A stretch of DNA of 64,000 bases from Saprospiraceae bacterium (GCA_020630435.1 JAHDBJ010000006.1:1-64000); one strand, 5' to 3'. Positions 9,358 through 19,965 are shown, counted from the stretch's first letter. Made by a program: numbers and translations. The notes: generated by a model from the letters alone, not told the origin.

Positions 9358-10362
9358 TTATCCGCCTATACTAGACATACTCTCTGAAATAGGGAAATCT
9401 AATCCTCGTTGTTTTTCTGCTTCAAAGCCATTCTTGGCACGATTTCCTAAGGCAGAATAAAAAGCAATCTTTAGTTGTTCATTATTTGCACCAACCCTCA
9501 ACATATTTTTTACATTAAATATTCCTTTATCATATAGGCACGTCTTTAGCAAACCTAAAGGAGTAAGTCTTAGACGATTGCACGTTCCACAAAATGTACG
9601 GCTATAGGCTGCTATTATCCCAAAATCACCTTTATGTCCTTTGATAGCATAATTTGCCGAAGTTGAAAATAGTGGATCTTCTTTTTTGGTAATTGCAGGA
9701 AAATGTTTTTGAATGTATGAAAGAATTTTTTTGTAGTTCCATTCTAGTTTTTGGTAATGCTGTCCACTACCATTAAATGGCATTTCTTCTATAAACCGAA
9801 CGCTTATTGGCTTCTCTTTTGTCAATTCTATCAAAGGTATAATATCTTCAATATTTTTACCATTCATGACGACTGTATTGATTTTGGTTTTAAAACCATA
9901 TTTTAATAATTGTTCTAATGTTTCTAATACTTTATCTAAATCATTTCGCCTTGTGATTTTATAAAAACGATCTTTATCTAAAGTGTCTAAGCTCAAATTC
10001 ATGGATTGTATCCCCATTTTCTTCAGTTCAGGTAAGTATGGTGCCGTTAGTATACCGTTACTTGTAATATTTATTTGTTGTAATCTTTCTATTTTTGATA
10101 ATTGATATAAAAAAGACATTAAGCCTTTCCTTAAAAACGGTTCACCTCCTGTAATCCTTATTTTTTCTATTCCCATTTCTGACAAAATACGCATCAAATG
10201 TTCCATTTCTTCAAACGTCATCAGTTCCTGACGAGGTACATAATCAATTCCTTCTTCTGGCATACAGTAAAAACAACGCAAATTACATCTATCTGTTACA
10301 GCTAGGCGCACATAGTTTATAAGTCTTCCATGATTATCATAAAGTGCCATATCACAATACAT
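9358..10362 (-). CDS. moaA: GTP 3',8-cyclase MoaA (molybdenum cofactor biosynthesis)
   Basis: A 334-residue radical SAM enzyme catalysing the first step of molybdopterin synthesis from GTP. The SAM-binding cluster Cys are C26, C30 and C33 (CNLRCFYC). The C-terminal GTP-side cluster is C258, C261 and C275 (FCGTCNRLRLTP...KTC). The protein ends in the Gly-Gly tail needed for activation. ITGGEPFLR and SLDTLD are typical of the family. The start could be M1 or M5. No other moa genes are in the window, but a molybdopterin enzyme is encoded 2.5 kb away. Confidence 0.96.
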   Translation of the reverse strand: MYCDMALYDNHGRLINYVRLAVTDRCNLRCFYCMPEEGIDYVPRQELMTFEEMEHLMRILSEMGIEKIRITGGEPFLRKGLMSFLYQLSKIERLQQINITSNGILTAPYLPELKKMGIQSMNLSLDTLDKDRFYKITRRNDLDKVLETLEQLLKYGFKTKINTVVMNGKNIEDIIPLIELTKEKPISVRFIEEMPFNGSGQHYQKLEWNYKKILSYIQKHFPAITKKEDPLFSTSANYAIKGHKGDFGIIAAYSRTFCGTCNRLRLTPLGLLKTCLYDKGIFNVKNMLRVGANNEQLKIAFYSALGNRAKNGFEAEKQRGLDFPISESMSSIGG

Positions 10363-10690
10363 TTGACTGTTGTATTACAAAGTTACAGATTTTATGTTCA
10401 TTCGTATAGAAGTTGTTCAAATATAGCTTACTTGGCTTCTGAAAAAACCTTTTTGTTATCAATTTTGATAAGTTCAGCAGCCATTCTTTAAACAACTTCA
10501 TACACTAAAACAACTAGATATAACAATTCTGCCTAACTATTTCTTCTTTTATGAGACATTTTATTGCGAAGATTGATAATTTTCCATATCCTCTTATTAC
10601 TTTTGTTGCCTAATTTTTTGACTGATTTTCAGTATAAATGGAACTATCTATATTTAATTTAATGTTCCATCTTTTGTAAAAAATTTAATA
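10363..10690. other. Divergent moaA-proS intergenic region
   Basis: A 328-bp spacer that must hold the promoters of both divergent genes. It contains a compact inverted-repeat element (10409-10499, listed separately). I see no clear TTTG/TAnnTTTG promoter pair and no other structure. Confidence 0.6.
10409..10499. repeat. Miniature inverted-repeat element, type B, short form
   Basis: A 91-bp element with ends GAAGTTGTTCAAA and TTTAAACAACTTC (12 of 13 complementary). It is flanked on both sides by ATA, compatible with a 3-bp target duplication. Interior blocks CTTCTGAAAAAACC and GATAAGTTCAGCAG match the element at 8021-8178. It lies within the moaA upstream region, so it could influence that promoter. 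Confidence 0.7.
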
Positions 10691-12160
10691 ATGGCAAATA
10701 AGGAAATTACATCAAGAGAAGACGATTATTCTAAGTGGTATATCGATATTGTACAAAAAGCTAATTTGGCGGATTATTCAGCAGTAAAAGGTTGTATGGT
10801 TATCAAACCTTGGGGCTTTGCCATCTGGGAAAACATACAAGGTCAGCTAGACAAAATGTTTAAAGAGACAGGTCATGTTAACGCTTATTTTCCATTATTC
10901 ATACCCAAAAGTTTTTTAAGTAAAGAAGCGGATCACGTCGAGGGTTTTGCTAAAGAATGTGCTGTCGTTACGCATCATCGACTAATGAACAATCCTGATG
11001 GTAGTGGTGTCGTAGTTGATCCAAGTGCGAAGTTGGCTGAAGAGTTGATTGTACGACCAACGTCAGAGACAATTATATGGAATACCTATCGGGATTGGAT
11101 CAATTCCTACCGAGATTTACCACTCTTAATTAATCAGTGGGCAAATGTCGTGCGATGGGAAATGCGGACGAGACTCTTTTTAAGGACAGCAGAATTTTTA
11201 TGGCAAGAAGGGCATACTGCTCATGCTACCCAACAAGAAGCTGTAGAAGAAACAAAGCTCATTCTAAATCTATATGCAGATTTTGTTGAGCAATATATGG
11301 CTGTACCTGTTATCAAAGGTGTAAAAACTGCGAATGAGCGATTTGCTGGAGCAGATGATACGTATACAATTGAGGCCTTGATGCAGGATGGAAAGGCTCT
11401 GCAGTCAGGGACATCGCACTTTTTAGGACAGAATTTTGCTAAAGCCTTTGATGTTCGTTTTTTGAATAGTGAAAATAAACAAGAATATGTTTGGGCTACT
11501 TCTTGGGGTGTTTCGACTCGATTAATGGGTGCATTGATTATGACCCATTCTGATGATGATGGTTTGGTTTTGCCTCCTAAGTTAGCACCTACACAAGTCG
11601 TTATTGTGCCCATCCCAAAACCAACTGACGAGATAAATGAGGCTGCTCAAAAAATCATAAGTGAACTTCGTGGAAAAGGTATTTCCGTGAAGTATGATAA
11701 TGATAAAAAGAAAAGACCAGGCTTTAAATTTGCAGAGCATGAAATGAGAGGCGTCCCTGTTCGTATTGGTATTGGAAAAAGAGATTTAGAGAAAAATCAA
11801 GTTGAAGTTGCTCGTCGAGATACCAAAGAAAAACAAAGTTTACCATTAGAAGGCATAGCTGATGCCATCCAACAATTACTAGAGAATATTCAAAATAACC
11901 TTTTTGAAAAAGCTTTAAAATTCCGCAAGGAAAAGACAACGAAAGTAGATACTTGGGAGGATTTTCAAAAAGTGCTTAAAGAAAAAGGTGGATTTATATT
12001 AGCACATTGGGATGGAACAACAGAAACGGAAGTAAAAATCAAAGAATTAACTAAGGCTACTATTCGATGTATTCCCTTAGATAATGAACAAGAGAAAGGA
12101 ACATGTGTCCTTACAGGGAAACCTTCAAAACAGAGGGTGCTCTTTGCTGAGTCGTACTAA
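10691..12160 (+). CDS. proS: Prolyl-tRNA synthetase, eukaryote/archaeal-like type
   Basis: A 489-residue class II aminoacyl-tRNA synthetase charging tRNA-Pro. Visible are the class II blocks [15 protein letters not shown] and [20 protein letters not shown] (motif 2 with its Arg), EGHTAHAT, and the anticodon-binding domain from about residue 300. The C-terminal extension ends in FAESY, the terminal Tyr of the compact ProRS type without the bacterial editing insertion. That type is common in Bacteroidota. The start ATG at 10691 fits the family's N-terminus ([12 protein letters not shown]). Confidence 0.97.
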   Translation: MANKEITSREDDYSKWYIDIVQKANLADYSAVKGCMVIKPWGFAIWENIQGQLDKMFKETGHVNAYFPLFIPKSFLSKEADHVEGFAKECAVVTHHRLMNNPDGSGVVVDPSAKLAEELIVRPTSETIIWNTYRDWINSYRDLPLLINQWANVVRWEMRTRLFLRTAEFLWQEGHTAHATQQEAVEETKLILNLYADFVEQYMAVPVIKGVKTANERFAGADDTYTIEALMQDGKALQSGTSHFLGQNFAKAFDVRFLNSENKQEYVWATSWGVSTRLMGALIMTHSDDDGLVLPPKLAPTQVVIVPIPKPTDEINEAAQKIISELRGKGISVKYDNDKKKRPGFKFAEHEMRGVPVRIGIGKRDLEKNQVEVARRDTKEKQSLPLEGIADAIQQLLENIQNNLFEKALKFRKEKTTKVDTWEDFQKVLKEKGGFILAHWDGTTETEVKIKELTKATIRCIPLDNEQEKGTCVLTGKPSKQRVLFAESY

Positions 12161-12172
12161 TAAATAATTTCT

Positions 12173-12208
12173 ACACATAGCTGTTTTAAAAACAGTTATG
12201 TGTTTTTA
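12173..12208 (+). terminator. Rho-independent terminator of proS
   Basis: The stem ACACATAGCTGTTTT / AAAACAGTTATGTGT (one G-T pair) runs from 12173 to 12203 and is followed by a run of five T. It begins 13 bp after the proS stop. Confidence 0.85.
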
Positions 12209-12258
12209 CACACTTTATTGGATAGTCCCTTACTTATATTTTATTGTCTTAAATAAAT

Positions 12259-12789
12259 TTATTTACAATCACAATCGAAGTACTGTTTTACATATGTAAA
12301 ACGTACTATGGCATTGGAAGAAATCTTAGGAATACTTATCCAATTGAATGATTCATTAAGACAATTACTTTGTTCACATTGTTCTAGGCTTACAGCTTTT
12401 ACAACAAACTTATATTCTTTCTCTGATACCCTGCTAATATTTTTAAAAAAGAAAAAACCGCATTCTTCATGTGAATATAATCCAATAAGAGTTCGTTCTT
12501 CAAAATCAATTTTAGGCAAATTGCATTCTGTACATCCTTGTTGATGACTAAAGTCAATCAAGCGATCATAAGTATCTTGATCATGAACAATAAATGTCTG
12601 CTTATTATTTATTAGGGGATCTTCTATTCCTCCTATTAATTTAATTCCTGTTTCCTCCCGAACTCCCTCAATGTTTTCCAACTCAGAAAATGCTGGCATT
12701 TGATCAATTTCCATACATTGAAAATCATCCTTACACCCAATGGATATTACCAGAAAAATAAAAAATAATATATATGTAACCAACCTCAT
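12259..12789 (-). CDS. Hypothetical lipoprotein
   Basis: A 176-residue protein with a hydrophobic signal and a lipobox-like ISIGC at residue 19, followed by KDDF. An acidic stretch directly after the lipid-bearing Cys resembles the Bacteroidota lipoprotein export signal, so surface display is possible. Four further Cys in CTECNLP and EQSNC suggest disulfides. The body is mixed alpha/beta with no recognised domain. It ends tail-to-tail with proS and starts about 120 bp from the stop of the molybdoenzyme gene. Confidence 0.7.
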   Translation of the reverse strand: MRLVTYILFFIFLVISIGCKDDFQCMEIDQMPAFSELENIEGVREETGIKLIGGIEDPLINNKQTFIVHDQDTYDRLIDFSHQQGCTECNLPKIDFEERTLIGLYSHEECGFFFFKNISRVSEKEYKFVVKAVSLEQCEQSNCLNESFNWISIPKISSNAIVRFTYVKQYFDCDCK

Positions 12790-12909
12790 AAAGTAATTTT
12801 AAATAGTCACCTTAAGGACGATAAAACCCTTGTTTAGTAACTTTAATTTACTGATACCACAATACAAATCCGTTATAAATCTGTAATAATTCACATAATG
12901 ACAATTCTA

Positions 12910-15027
12910 CTACAAAATAGGTTCTTCTTGAGCTTTATGTAACGTCAATTTGACTGCTACCCCAGAAAATGCAGCATTCCCTGTTAAGGCATCAATTAAT
13001 CCATTATCTGTTAGATCATTGATACTTGCTCCTGCATATTGTTCGGCTATACGAAGTTTCATTCCTTTCTTATTATGCCCCCAACCATGCGGTATACTTA
13101 CAACACCTTGCATTACTTCTTGCGATACTTCTACTTGAATCTTAATATCTCCAACTTTTGAAGTTACTTTGACCCAATCCATGTCTTTTATTCCAAAAAA
13201 ATCAGCATCACTTGGATGGATTAGTAAAGTACAACGATTTCTACCTTTTACCATCCTATAAGAATTGTGCATCCATGAATTATTTGTCCGTAACTGTCTA
13301 CGGCCAATCAACAATAAAGGAAACGTATCAGAGGGTTCTAACGCTTCCATATCTCTTTCCAATCGCTTTAAATCTTTTGTAATAAAAGCTGGAGCTAAGT
13401 CTATTTTTTTATCTTTTGTAAATAGTCTATCAGGTAAACAAGGTTCTAACGCCCCTAAATCAATTCCATGTACCTCTTTTTTAACTGTTTCCAAGTCCAA
13501 TTGATATTTTCCACTTTTCAATCCAAATGCTACAATCATCTCTGGAGATAATGAAGCTTGGGAACTCCCTGAAATCGCTGCCACTAAGTCTTGAAAAATC
13601 TGCCAATCATGCTGTTGTGTTTCCTCTTTTTCGAATAATGCTTTAGAATACTTCACAGTATTCCTAATTGCTAAACTATGGAAAACAACATCAAAATGAT
13701 CAGTTTCTAATCCTGTGGTAGGTGGGAGAATAATATTAGCATGGCGAGTTGTTTCATTCAAATAAATATCAATGCTCACCATATATTCTAAATTAGAAAA
13801 GGCCTCATCTAATGCTCCACCATTAGGAACAGATAATATAGGGTTTCCTGCCGTTGTAAACATCATCTTAATCTGTCCCTCTCCTTCTGTAATCATTTCA
13901 TCAAGCATTGTCGAAACAGGTAATTCCCCAAAAAACTCTGGTAATTGCTTCACTCTACTTTTCCAACGACCAAACTTACCTGTTTTACCCTGTGCAATGG
14001 TATCGAATGCAGGTGCTGTAAACATCATTCCTCCATCCCTGTCCATATTTCCTGTGATAATATTCAACACACTTACAAGCCAAAGACAAAGACCACCATA
14101 TGCTTGTGTAGATATGCCCATCCGCCCATAACAAACCGCTCGTTCTGCATTCATAAATTCTCTAGCCATCATCTTTATTTTATCACTTGGAATCCCTATT
14201 ATTTTTTCAACATATTCTGGAGAATAGGGGCGAACTAATTGTTGAACTTCTTCAAGCCTTTTGACTATCTGCTCTAAATGTCGAAGTTGCACTTTTTTTT
14301 CTTTAAAAACAGTATGTACTAATGACAACAATAAATAAACATCTCTGGCTGGTTTGATAAAATAATGTTCATCTGCTAATGCTGCTGTTTCAGAATAACG
14401 AGGATCTATTACGACTATTTTTCCACCCTTTTTCTGTATGTCTTTCAAACGTTTTTTTATATCGGGAGAAGACATAATGCTTCCATTAGAAATAATTGGA
14501 TTCGCTCCAAAAATCAACATATGCTCTGTCCTATCTATATCAGGCACTGGAAGTAAGAAATAATGTCCAAATAGCATCCTAGAAGCAACATGATGTGGCA
14601 ATTGATCTGCCGAGGTTGCTGAAAAGCGATTTTGAGTTCTTAACAATTTAAATAGCTGTGTGCCAAATAAAATGCTTCCCATATTATGTACATTAGGATT
14701 TCCTGCATAAATGCCCACAGCATTATTTCCATATTTGGTTTGTATACTTTTAAGATTTTGAGCTATTTCTTTATAGGCTTCCTCCCATGTTATTTTTTTC
14801 CAGCCATTAGCTGTTCGACGGATTGGATGCTTTAAGCGATCTTTGTCTTCATAGATATCTTTTAAGGCTACTGCCTTGGGGCAAATGTGTCCACGACTAA
14901 AAGGATCATCCTTATCACCTCTAATAGCCACTACTTCTTTATCTTGATATTCAATTTCTATTCCACACATTGCTTCACAAAGGTTGCAAGTACGATAATG
15001 CATTTTAGTTTCCGATCCCATAATCAT
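12910..15027 (-). CDS. Molybdopterin-dependent oxidoreductase (DMSO reductase family)
   Basis: A 705-residue enzyme. The N-terminal 4Fe-4S site uses C14, C17, C21 and C49 (CNLCEAMC...GHIC), followed by the Mo-bisPGD domains and a C-terminal dinucleotide-binding barrel (VKVTSKVGDIKIQV, IPHGWGHNKKG). No Tat signal is visible, so it should act in the cytoplasm. The short form without a subunit partner resembles the assimilatory or 'formate dehydrogenase-like' orphan members. The substrate is unknown. No electron-transfer subunit is next to it. M1, M3 and M9 are all possible starts. Confidence 0.9.
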   Translation of the reverse strand: MIMGSETKMHYRTCNLCEAMCGIEIEYQDKEVVAIRGDKDDPFSRGHICPKAVALKDIYEDKDRLKHPIRRTANGWKKITWEEAYKEIAQNLKSIQTKYGNNAVGIYAGNPNVHNMGSILFGTQLFKLLRTQNRFSATSADQLPHHVASRMLFGHYFLLPVPDIDRTEHMLIFGANPIISNGSIMSSPDIKKRLKDIQKKGGKIVVIDPRYSETAALADEHYFIKPARDVYLLLSLVHTVFKEKKVQLRHLEQIVKRLEEVQQLVRPYSPEYVEKIIGIPSDKIKMMAREFMNAERAVCYGRMGISTQAYGGLCLWLVSVLNIITGNMDRDGGMMFTAPAFDTIAQGKTGKFGRWKSRVKQLPEFFGELPVSTMLDEMITEGEGQIKMMFTTAGNPILSVPNGGALDEAFSNLEYMVSIDIYLNETTRHANIILPPTTGLETDHFDVVFHSLAIRNTVKYSKALFEKEETQQHDWQIFQDLVAAISGSSQASLSPEMIVAFGLKSGKYQLDLETVKKEVHGIDLGALEPCLPDRLFTKDKKIDLAPAFITKDLKRLERDMEALEPSDTFPLLLIGRRQLRTNNSWMHNSYRMVKGRNRCTLLIHPSDADFFGIKDMDWVKVTSKVGDIKIQVEVSQEVMQGVVSIPHGWGHNKKGMKLRIAEQYAGASINDLTDNGLIDALTGNAAFSGVAVKLTLHKAQEEPIL

Positions 15028-15290
15028 TAAAATTTAGGTAAGATAAATAAGTTTTAAGTGTTTTTAAATTAATAAAATAAAATGATACTAATTGAAATTG
15101 CATCTAATTTCATTCTTCATTTTGTTAATTTTTTTATAAAAAGCTATCTAAATTCAGCCTTTTCGGTATAAAATTAGTTTATGACTATAAATAACAAGAT
15201 GTTTAAAACTATTTATAAATTCATGTTGCTAAAAATTGTAAATGCGAGTATCTTGTAAGCTCATTCAAAACCAACCAATAAATTTTTATT

Positions 15291-15887
15291 ATGATAAAAA
15301 TATTAAAATATGGTTTGCCAATATTGGCACTACTATTACTCACCCAAACTACCCAAGCTCAAACACGTATAAACGATAATGATGACAAACAAACTAATAC
15401 TAAAAGCCGAATGGATGGTCTGACGATTAATGGCATTTTTGGATTTGGACTAAGTAATGCAGGTTGGTCAATTGAGCTTTCGCCAGGAGTAGGCTATGCC
15501 TTTTTAAATGATCGTTTTATCGGGGGGGCTGGCTTAAAATATTCACATAATGTTTTCTTTGTTAGTAGTAATAATGATCGGACGATTCAGAATACTATAG
15601 GTCCTAGGGTTTTTCTTCAAGGACATGTTTTTAATGGTTATTATGGTCATTTTGAAGCTCAATTTCTTACGATAAAACAAAAATTCAAGGCAGATAATGG
15701 TGAAGTTACGGATGGTGGTTCTTTTACAGAAACTCCTTTATATCTAGGAGGAGGTATGAACCGACGTTTTGCCGATGGATTAGGCTTTAATGTTGAAATG
15801 CTCTATCATTTGAATTATGATGGTCCTCAAACAGCGAACCTATTCAACCGCTTGGTCTATCGTTTTGGTGTATCTTATACCTTTTAG
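15291..15887 (+). CDS. Small outer-membrane beta-barrel protein
   Basis: A 198-residue protein with a cleavable signal peptide (hydrophobic residues 8-20, cleavage near TQAQT). Amphipathic strands rich in Tyr/Phe/Gly follow, ending in RFGVSYTF with a terminal Phe, the usual outer-membrane barrel signature. The length suits an eight-stranded OmpA/OmpX-like barrel. There is no peptidoglycan-binding domain. It stands alone between long spacers. The function is unknown. Confidence 0.82.
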   Translation: MIKILKYGLPILALLLLTQTTQAQTRINDNDDKQTNTKSRMDGLTINGIFGFGLSNAGWSIELSPGVGYAFLNDRFIGGAGLKYSHNVFFVSSNNDRTIQNTIGPRVFLQGHVFNGYYGHFEAQFLTIKQKFKADNGEVTDGGSFTETPLYLGGGMNRRFADGLGFNVEMLYHLNYDGPQTANLFNRLVYRFGVSYTF

Positions 15888-16095
15888 AATCAGTCCATTA
15901 TATAAGTAAGGTTAAGAGAATAACTCCGCCATTTGGACAGACCAAATGTCTCTCAGTTTCCACTTCAAATCAGTCAACGTATCAACAATTATCCTTCTTT
16001 GAAGCAAAAACTGCGAAAGATTATACAATAGCCAATCTGTCGATCTTATTTTTTCAACCTTACCAATCAATTAACTTAATTTAGAGTGTACTAAA

Positions 16096-16134
16096 CAAGA
16101 AAGCCTAAGTGTAATTTACACTTAGGCTTTCTTG
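16096..16134. terminator. Long hairpin terminator at the end of the atp operon
   Basis: An 18-bp perfect stem (16096-16113 with 16117-16134) and a three-base loop. It lies 24 bp past the atpG stop. The tract following on the minus side is only TTTAG, so termination may rely on the very stable stem. It can also stop transcripts from the opposite side. Confidence 0.8.
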
Positions 16135-16157
16135 CTTATAAACACCTATTTTTTATC

Positions 16158-17051
16158 CTAACCTTCTAAAGCTGCCGCACCACCAACAATTTCCGAAATC
16201 TCATTGGTAATCGCTTCTTGACGAGCTTTATTATAGTTAATTTTCAATTCTTTCAGTAATTCCTCAGCGTTCTCTGTCGCTTTATCCATTGCTGTCATCC
16301 TAGCACCGTGTTCCGAAGCATTGGTATCCAATACAAATTTTTGGAATTGCATTTGAAGGATACTTGGTACTAATTCGTTTAGCAATCGCTCTTTACTTGG
16401 TTCAAAGATATAGTCTGCCTTCAATTTAGAGTCAGATTTATCTTCTGTATCTAATTTTGCTACAGGAAGGAATTGTTCTACAATATTAAATTGCACCGCA
16501 GCATTTTTGAATTGCCCATAAGCAACATCGATCGCATCATACTTCCCTTTTTCAAAATCACTCATCAATTTTTTTGCTACTTTAGAAACGTTATCAAAAC
16601 TTAAATCACTAAACAAATTGACATAGTCGTCAATGATATGACAGTCCGTATAGCGCTTACGGAAAAAATCGTACCCTTTTTTACCAATAAATAAAAGATC
16701 CAATTTCCCAGCTTTGCGGACATCAGCATATTTTTCATCAATCTGAGCAATTACTGATTTAATGATATTTGCATTAAATGCACCACAAAGACCACGATTA
16801 GAAGTTACGACAACAAGTACTGCACTTTTAACCTCTCGTTCCTCTCCAAATGAGGTACTCGCATCTCCTTCAAGGTTAGAAAGAATATTACTCAACATCC
16901 CATTCAACTTTTGAGAATATGGACGCATCGAAACGATAGCTTGTTGCGCTTTACGCAATTTTGCTGCAGCTACCATCTTCATCGCCTTAGTAATCTGCTG
17001 TGTTGATTTTACTGAACGTATTCTTTCCCGTACTTCTTTTAAGTTTGCCAT
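16158..17051 (-). CDS. atpG: ATP synthase F1 gamma subunit
   Basis: A 297-residue central-stalk subunit. The N-terminal helix KEVRERIRSVKSTQQITKAMKMVAAAKLRKAQ and the C-terminal helix (MTAMDKATENAEELLKELK...ITNEISEIVGGAAAL) form the rotating coiled coil. SNRGLCGAFN is the conserved globular-domain motif. It is the last gene of the operon, 52 bp after atpA. Length is normal. Confidence 0.98.
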   Translation of the reverse strand: MANLKEVRERIRSVKSTQQITKAMKMVAAAKLRKAQQAIVSMRPYSQKLNGMLSNILSNLEGDASTSFGEEREVKSAVLVVVTSNRGLCGAFNANIIKSVIAQIDEKYADVRKAGKLDLLFIGKKGYDFFRKRYTDCHIIDDYVNLFSDLSFDNVSKVAKKLMSDFEKGKYDAIDVAYGQFKNAAVQFNIVEQFLPVAKLDTEDKSDSKLKADYIFEPSKERLLNELVPSILQMQFQKFVLDTNASEHGARMTAMDKATENAEELLKELKINYNKARQEAITNEISEIVGGAAALEG

Positions 17052-17103
17052 CTATAAATGGATTTACGAATTTGAATGATTAACTACAAATTGTATATAA
17101 ACA

Positions 17104-18690
17104 CTATTTAGCGAACTGGTCAGCTAATTGCCCACACAATTCTTTTAATGTCTTTAAGGATTCTTTTTCTAATTTTCCTTTTTGGAATTCTCCTAAAATA
17201 CTAGGGTGTAATTGTTCCATTTTCAACAATAACAACTCTTCATATTCTTTCACCTTATTTAAAGGCACTTTTCTCAAAAGTCCTTGAGTACCTGCATAAA
17301 TAATCGCCACTTGCTTTTCTACTGGTACGGGAGAATATTGCGCTTGCTTTAAGATTTCCACGTTCCTCGCTCCTTTATCCAATACGGCTTTTGTAGCAGC
17401 ATCTAAGTCCGAACCAAATTTTGAGAAGGCCTCTAACTCACGGTATTGCGCTTGGTCTAGTTTTAACGTACCCGAAACTTTTTTCATTGACTTAATCTGA
17501 GCCGAACCTCCTACACGAGATACCGAGATACCTACATTAATCGCTGGACGAATACCTGCGTTAAATAAGTTTGACTCTAGGAATATCTGACCATCTGTAA
17601 TTGAGATTACATTGGTAGGAATATAAGCCGAAACGTCTCCTGCTTGTGTCTCAATAATCGGTAATGCTGTTAAAGAACCTCCTCCTTTTACTAAGCCTGC
17701 TTTTTTCAAAGACTCTGGAAGATCGTTCATATTATTAGCGATTTCATCACTATCGTTGATTTTTGCTGCACGCTCTAGTAATCTTGAGTGCAAGTAGAAT
17801 ACATCACCAGGATATGCCTCACGGCCTGGAGGACGACGTAACAATAGAGAAACCTCACGATATGCTACCGCTTGTTTTGATAAATCATCATAAACAATCA
17901 ATGCTGGACGTCCTGTATCTCTAAAGTATTCTCCAATTGCTGCTCCAGCGAATGGGGCATAGAATTGAAGTGGTGCAGGATCAGAAGCCGAAGCAGAAAC
18001 AATTACCGTATAATCCAACGCTCCTTTTTCTTCTAATACTTTCGCAATCTGAGCTACTGTTGATGCTTTTTGTCCTGATGCTACATAGATACAGTATACA
18101 GGCTCTCCTCTATCATAGAATTCCTTTTGGTTAAGGATCGTATCAATTGCAATCGCTGTTTTACCTGTTTGGCGGTCACCAATGATTAGCTCCCTTTGCC
18201 CTCTACCAATTGGAATCATCGCATCGATTGCTTTAATCCCTGTTTGTAGTGGTTCGTTTACAGGTTGACGATAGATTACACCAGGTGCTTTACGTTCAAT
18301 TGGCATTTCATATTTATCCCCTCTAATTGGTCCTTTACCATCGATAGGTTGTCCTAGTGGGTTTACTACACGACCAACCATTTCTTCTCCTACCTTAATA
18401 GAGGCAATCAATCCAGTACGTTTCACTGTTGAGCCTTCTTTGATACCATCACCTGCTCCCATCAATACCACCCCTACATTATCTTCCTCTAAATTCAAAA
18501 CGATGGCTTGTACACCAGTTTCAAATTCTACCAATTCTCCCGCACGGGCATTATTCAAACCGTATACACGAGCAATACCATCTCCCACTTGTAAGACTGT
18601 CCCTACCTCTTCTAGCTCTGTAGCGGTTTTAAAACCAGATAATTGTTGTTTTAGTATTGCTGATATTTCATCAGGTTTCACATCAACCAT
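17104..18690 (-). CDS. atpA: ATP synthase F1 alpha subunit
   Basis: A 528-residue nucleotide-binding, non-catalytic subunit of F1. Walker A is [11 protein letters not shown], and the alpha signature is [17 protein letters not shown]. The C-terminal domain ends with the delta-contacting helix ([14 protein letters not shown]). The beta and epsilon genes (atpD, atpC) are not adjacent, which is the usual Bacteroidota split arrangement. Confidence 0.98.
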   Translation of the reverse strand: MVDVKPDEISAILKQQLSGFKTATELEEVGTVLQVGDGIARVYGLNNARAGELVEFETGVQAIVLNLEEDNVGVVLMGAGDGIKEGSTVKRTGLIASIKVGEEMVGRVVNPLGQPIDGKGPIRGDKYEMPIERKAPGVIYRQPVNEPLQTGIKAIDAMIPIGRGQRELIIGDRQTGKTAIAIDTILNQKEFYDRGEPVYCIYVASGQKASTVAQIAKVLEEKGALDYTVIVSASASDPAPLQFYAPFAGAAIGEYFRDTGRPALIVYDDLSKQAVAYREVSLLLRRPPGREAYPGDVFYLHSRLLERAAKINDSDEIANNMNDLPESLKKAGLVKGGGSLTALPIIETQAGDVSAYIPTNVISITDGQIFLESNLFNAGIRPAINVGISVSRVGGSAQIKSMKKVSGTLKLDQAQYRELEAFSKFGSDLDAATKAVLDKGARNVEILKQAQYSPVPVEKQVAIIYAGTQGLLRKVPLNKVKEYEELLLLKMEQLHPSILGEFQKGKLEKESLKTLKELCGQLADQFAK

Positions 18691-18773
18691 AGCGCTATTT
18701 ATTTAAAATGTTAACTATTTATTTTTATCAATGACGAATATTAATATAGAATTAATACTCGGAATTTTCTACT

Positions 18774-19334
18774 TTATATTTCACGAACATATAAGTTGCC
18801 ACTGAATTCTTTTTTCAGTTGTTCTAACTTATGGGCTACACTAGAATCGTATACCTTATTGTCAAACTCTAGTTTGAAACCACCTATCAATGCTGGATCA
18901 ACAGCCGTTTCGATTTCAATATTATCATCTGTTTCAGAACTTTTTGTCAACTTCTCTTTGATTTTTTCCAGGCTAGCTGCATCTAACGGTTGAGCGGTGA
19001 TTAGTTTTACACTTGAAACATGCTTGTAGCTTTTATACTGTATTAAAAACTCTTTAACGATTTCTGGCAAGTATGCTTCTCTTCCTTTTTTTAATACAAT
19101 TTTGAAAAACTCAGAAGTCAACTTTTGAATTTTGCCACCAAAAATACTTTCAAAAATTTTTCCCTTCTTATCTGCCGATATGATTGGACTTTTCAAAAGC
19201 ATATGAAAATCACGAACACCTATAGCTTTATCTATAGCATTGATATCTTCAATGACATCCTCTATCACATTTTGTTCTATTGCTAAGTCCAATAATGATT
19301 TGGCATATCTGAAAGCTAGTCTTTTTGCAGCCAT
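18774..19334 (-). CDS. atpH: ATP synthase F1 delta subunit
   Basis: A 186-residue peripheral-stalk cap protein. The N-terminal helical bundle begins AAKRLAFRYAKSLLDLA, which contacts the alpha N-termini. The C-terminal domain contains the conserved GGFKLEFDNKVYDSSVAHKL segment. It lies between atpF and atpA, in the standard order. Confidence 0.95.
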   Translation of the reverse strand: MAAKRLAFRYAKSLLDLAIEQNVIEDVIEDINAIDKAIGVRDFHMLLKSPIISADKKGKIFESIFGGKIQKLTSEFFKIVLKKGREAYLPEIVKEFLIQYKSYKHVSSVKLITAQPLDAASLEKIKEKLTKSSETDDNIEIETAVDPALIGGFKLEFDNKVYDSSVAHKLEQLKKEFSGNLYVREI

Positions 19335-19388
19335 TTTCGTTTAATTTTTATAAAATCCTAATAAGAAAAGAGGTTGAACTACTTTTAA

Positions 19389-19907
19389 CTAGTTCAACTT
19401 AATATCATCCACTAATTTCTGAACAAAGGTCTGTTGGTCAGAACTTCCCTTTAACTCTTTCTGCAAAATTTTCTCTGCAATTTCCAATGCCATGTTTCCT
19501 GACTTATTTTTAATATCAATTAAAGCCGCCATTTTTTCATTCTCGATTTGTTCCTTCGCACTAGCAATAATACGACTAGATTCCTCTTTGGCTTTGGTTC
19601 TTGCTTCGTTTATAATATTTTCTTTCGCTTCTTTAGCAGAACGCATAATCTCCGAACGCTCTTCTCTTGCTTGTGCTAATAAAGCAGTATGCTCCGATTT
19701 TAAATTTGCCATTTCTTCCCTAGCCTTCTTCGCCTCATCTAAAGCTCCTTGAATATCATCTTCTCTTTCTTTTAGGGCGTTCATGATGGGCTTGAACCCC
19801 ACTTTTCCAACTCCCCACCAGAAAAGTAAAAATGTTACTGTTCCCCAAAACAAAAGACCAAACCCAGGTCTCATTACATTAAAATCAAAATCAGCTAGAA
19901 TAAACAT
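19389..19907 (-). CDS. atpF: ATP synthase Fo b subunit
   Basis: A 172-residue stator subunit. One membrane helix (about residues 15-33, LLFWGTVTFLLFWWGVGKV) is followed by a long charged coiled coil (REDDIQGALDEAKKAREEMANL onward) ending in a short delta-binding tail. A single copy is present, with no b-prime. The final codons overlap a small hairpin (GTTGAACTA/TAGTTCAAC, 19373-19398). Confidence 0.96.
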   Translation of the reverse strand: MFILADFDFNVMRPGFGLLFWGTVTFLLFWWGVGKVGFKPIMNALKEREDDIQGALDEAKKAREEMANLKSEHTALLAQAREERSEIMRSAKEAKENIINEARTKAKEESSRIIASAKEQIENEKMAALIDIKNKSGNMALEIAEKILQKELKGSSDQQTFVQKLVDDIKLN

Positions 19908-19965
19908 ATTTTTAAAATTTTCTTTTATAGAAGGTTTTCTAATTAAAAATAATTAAACTGAATAA

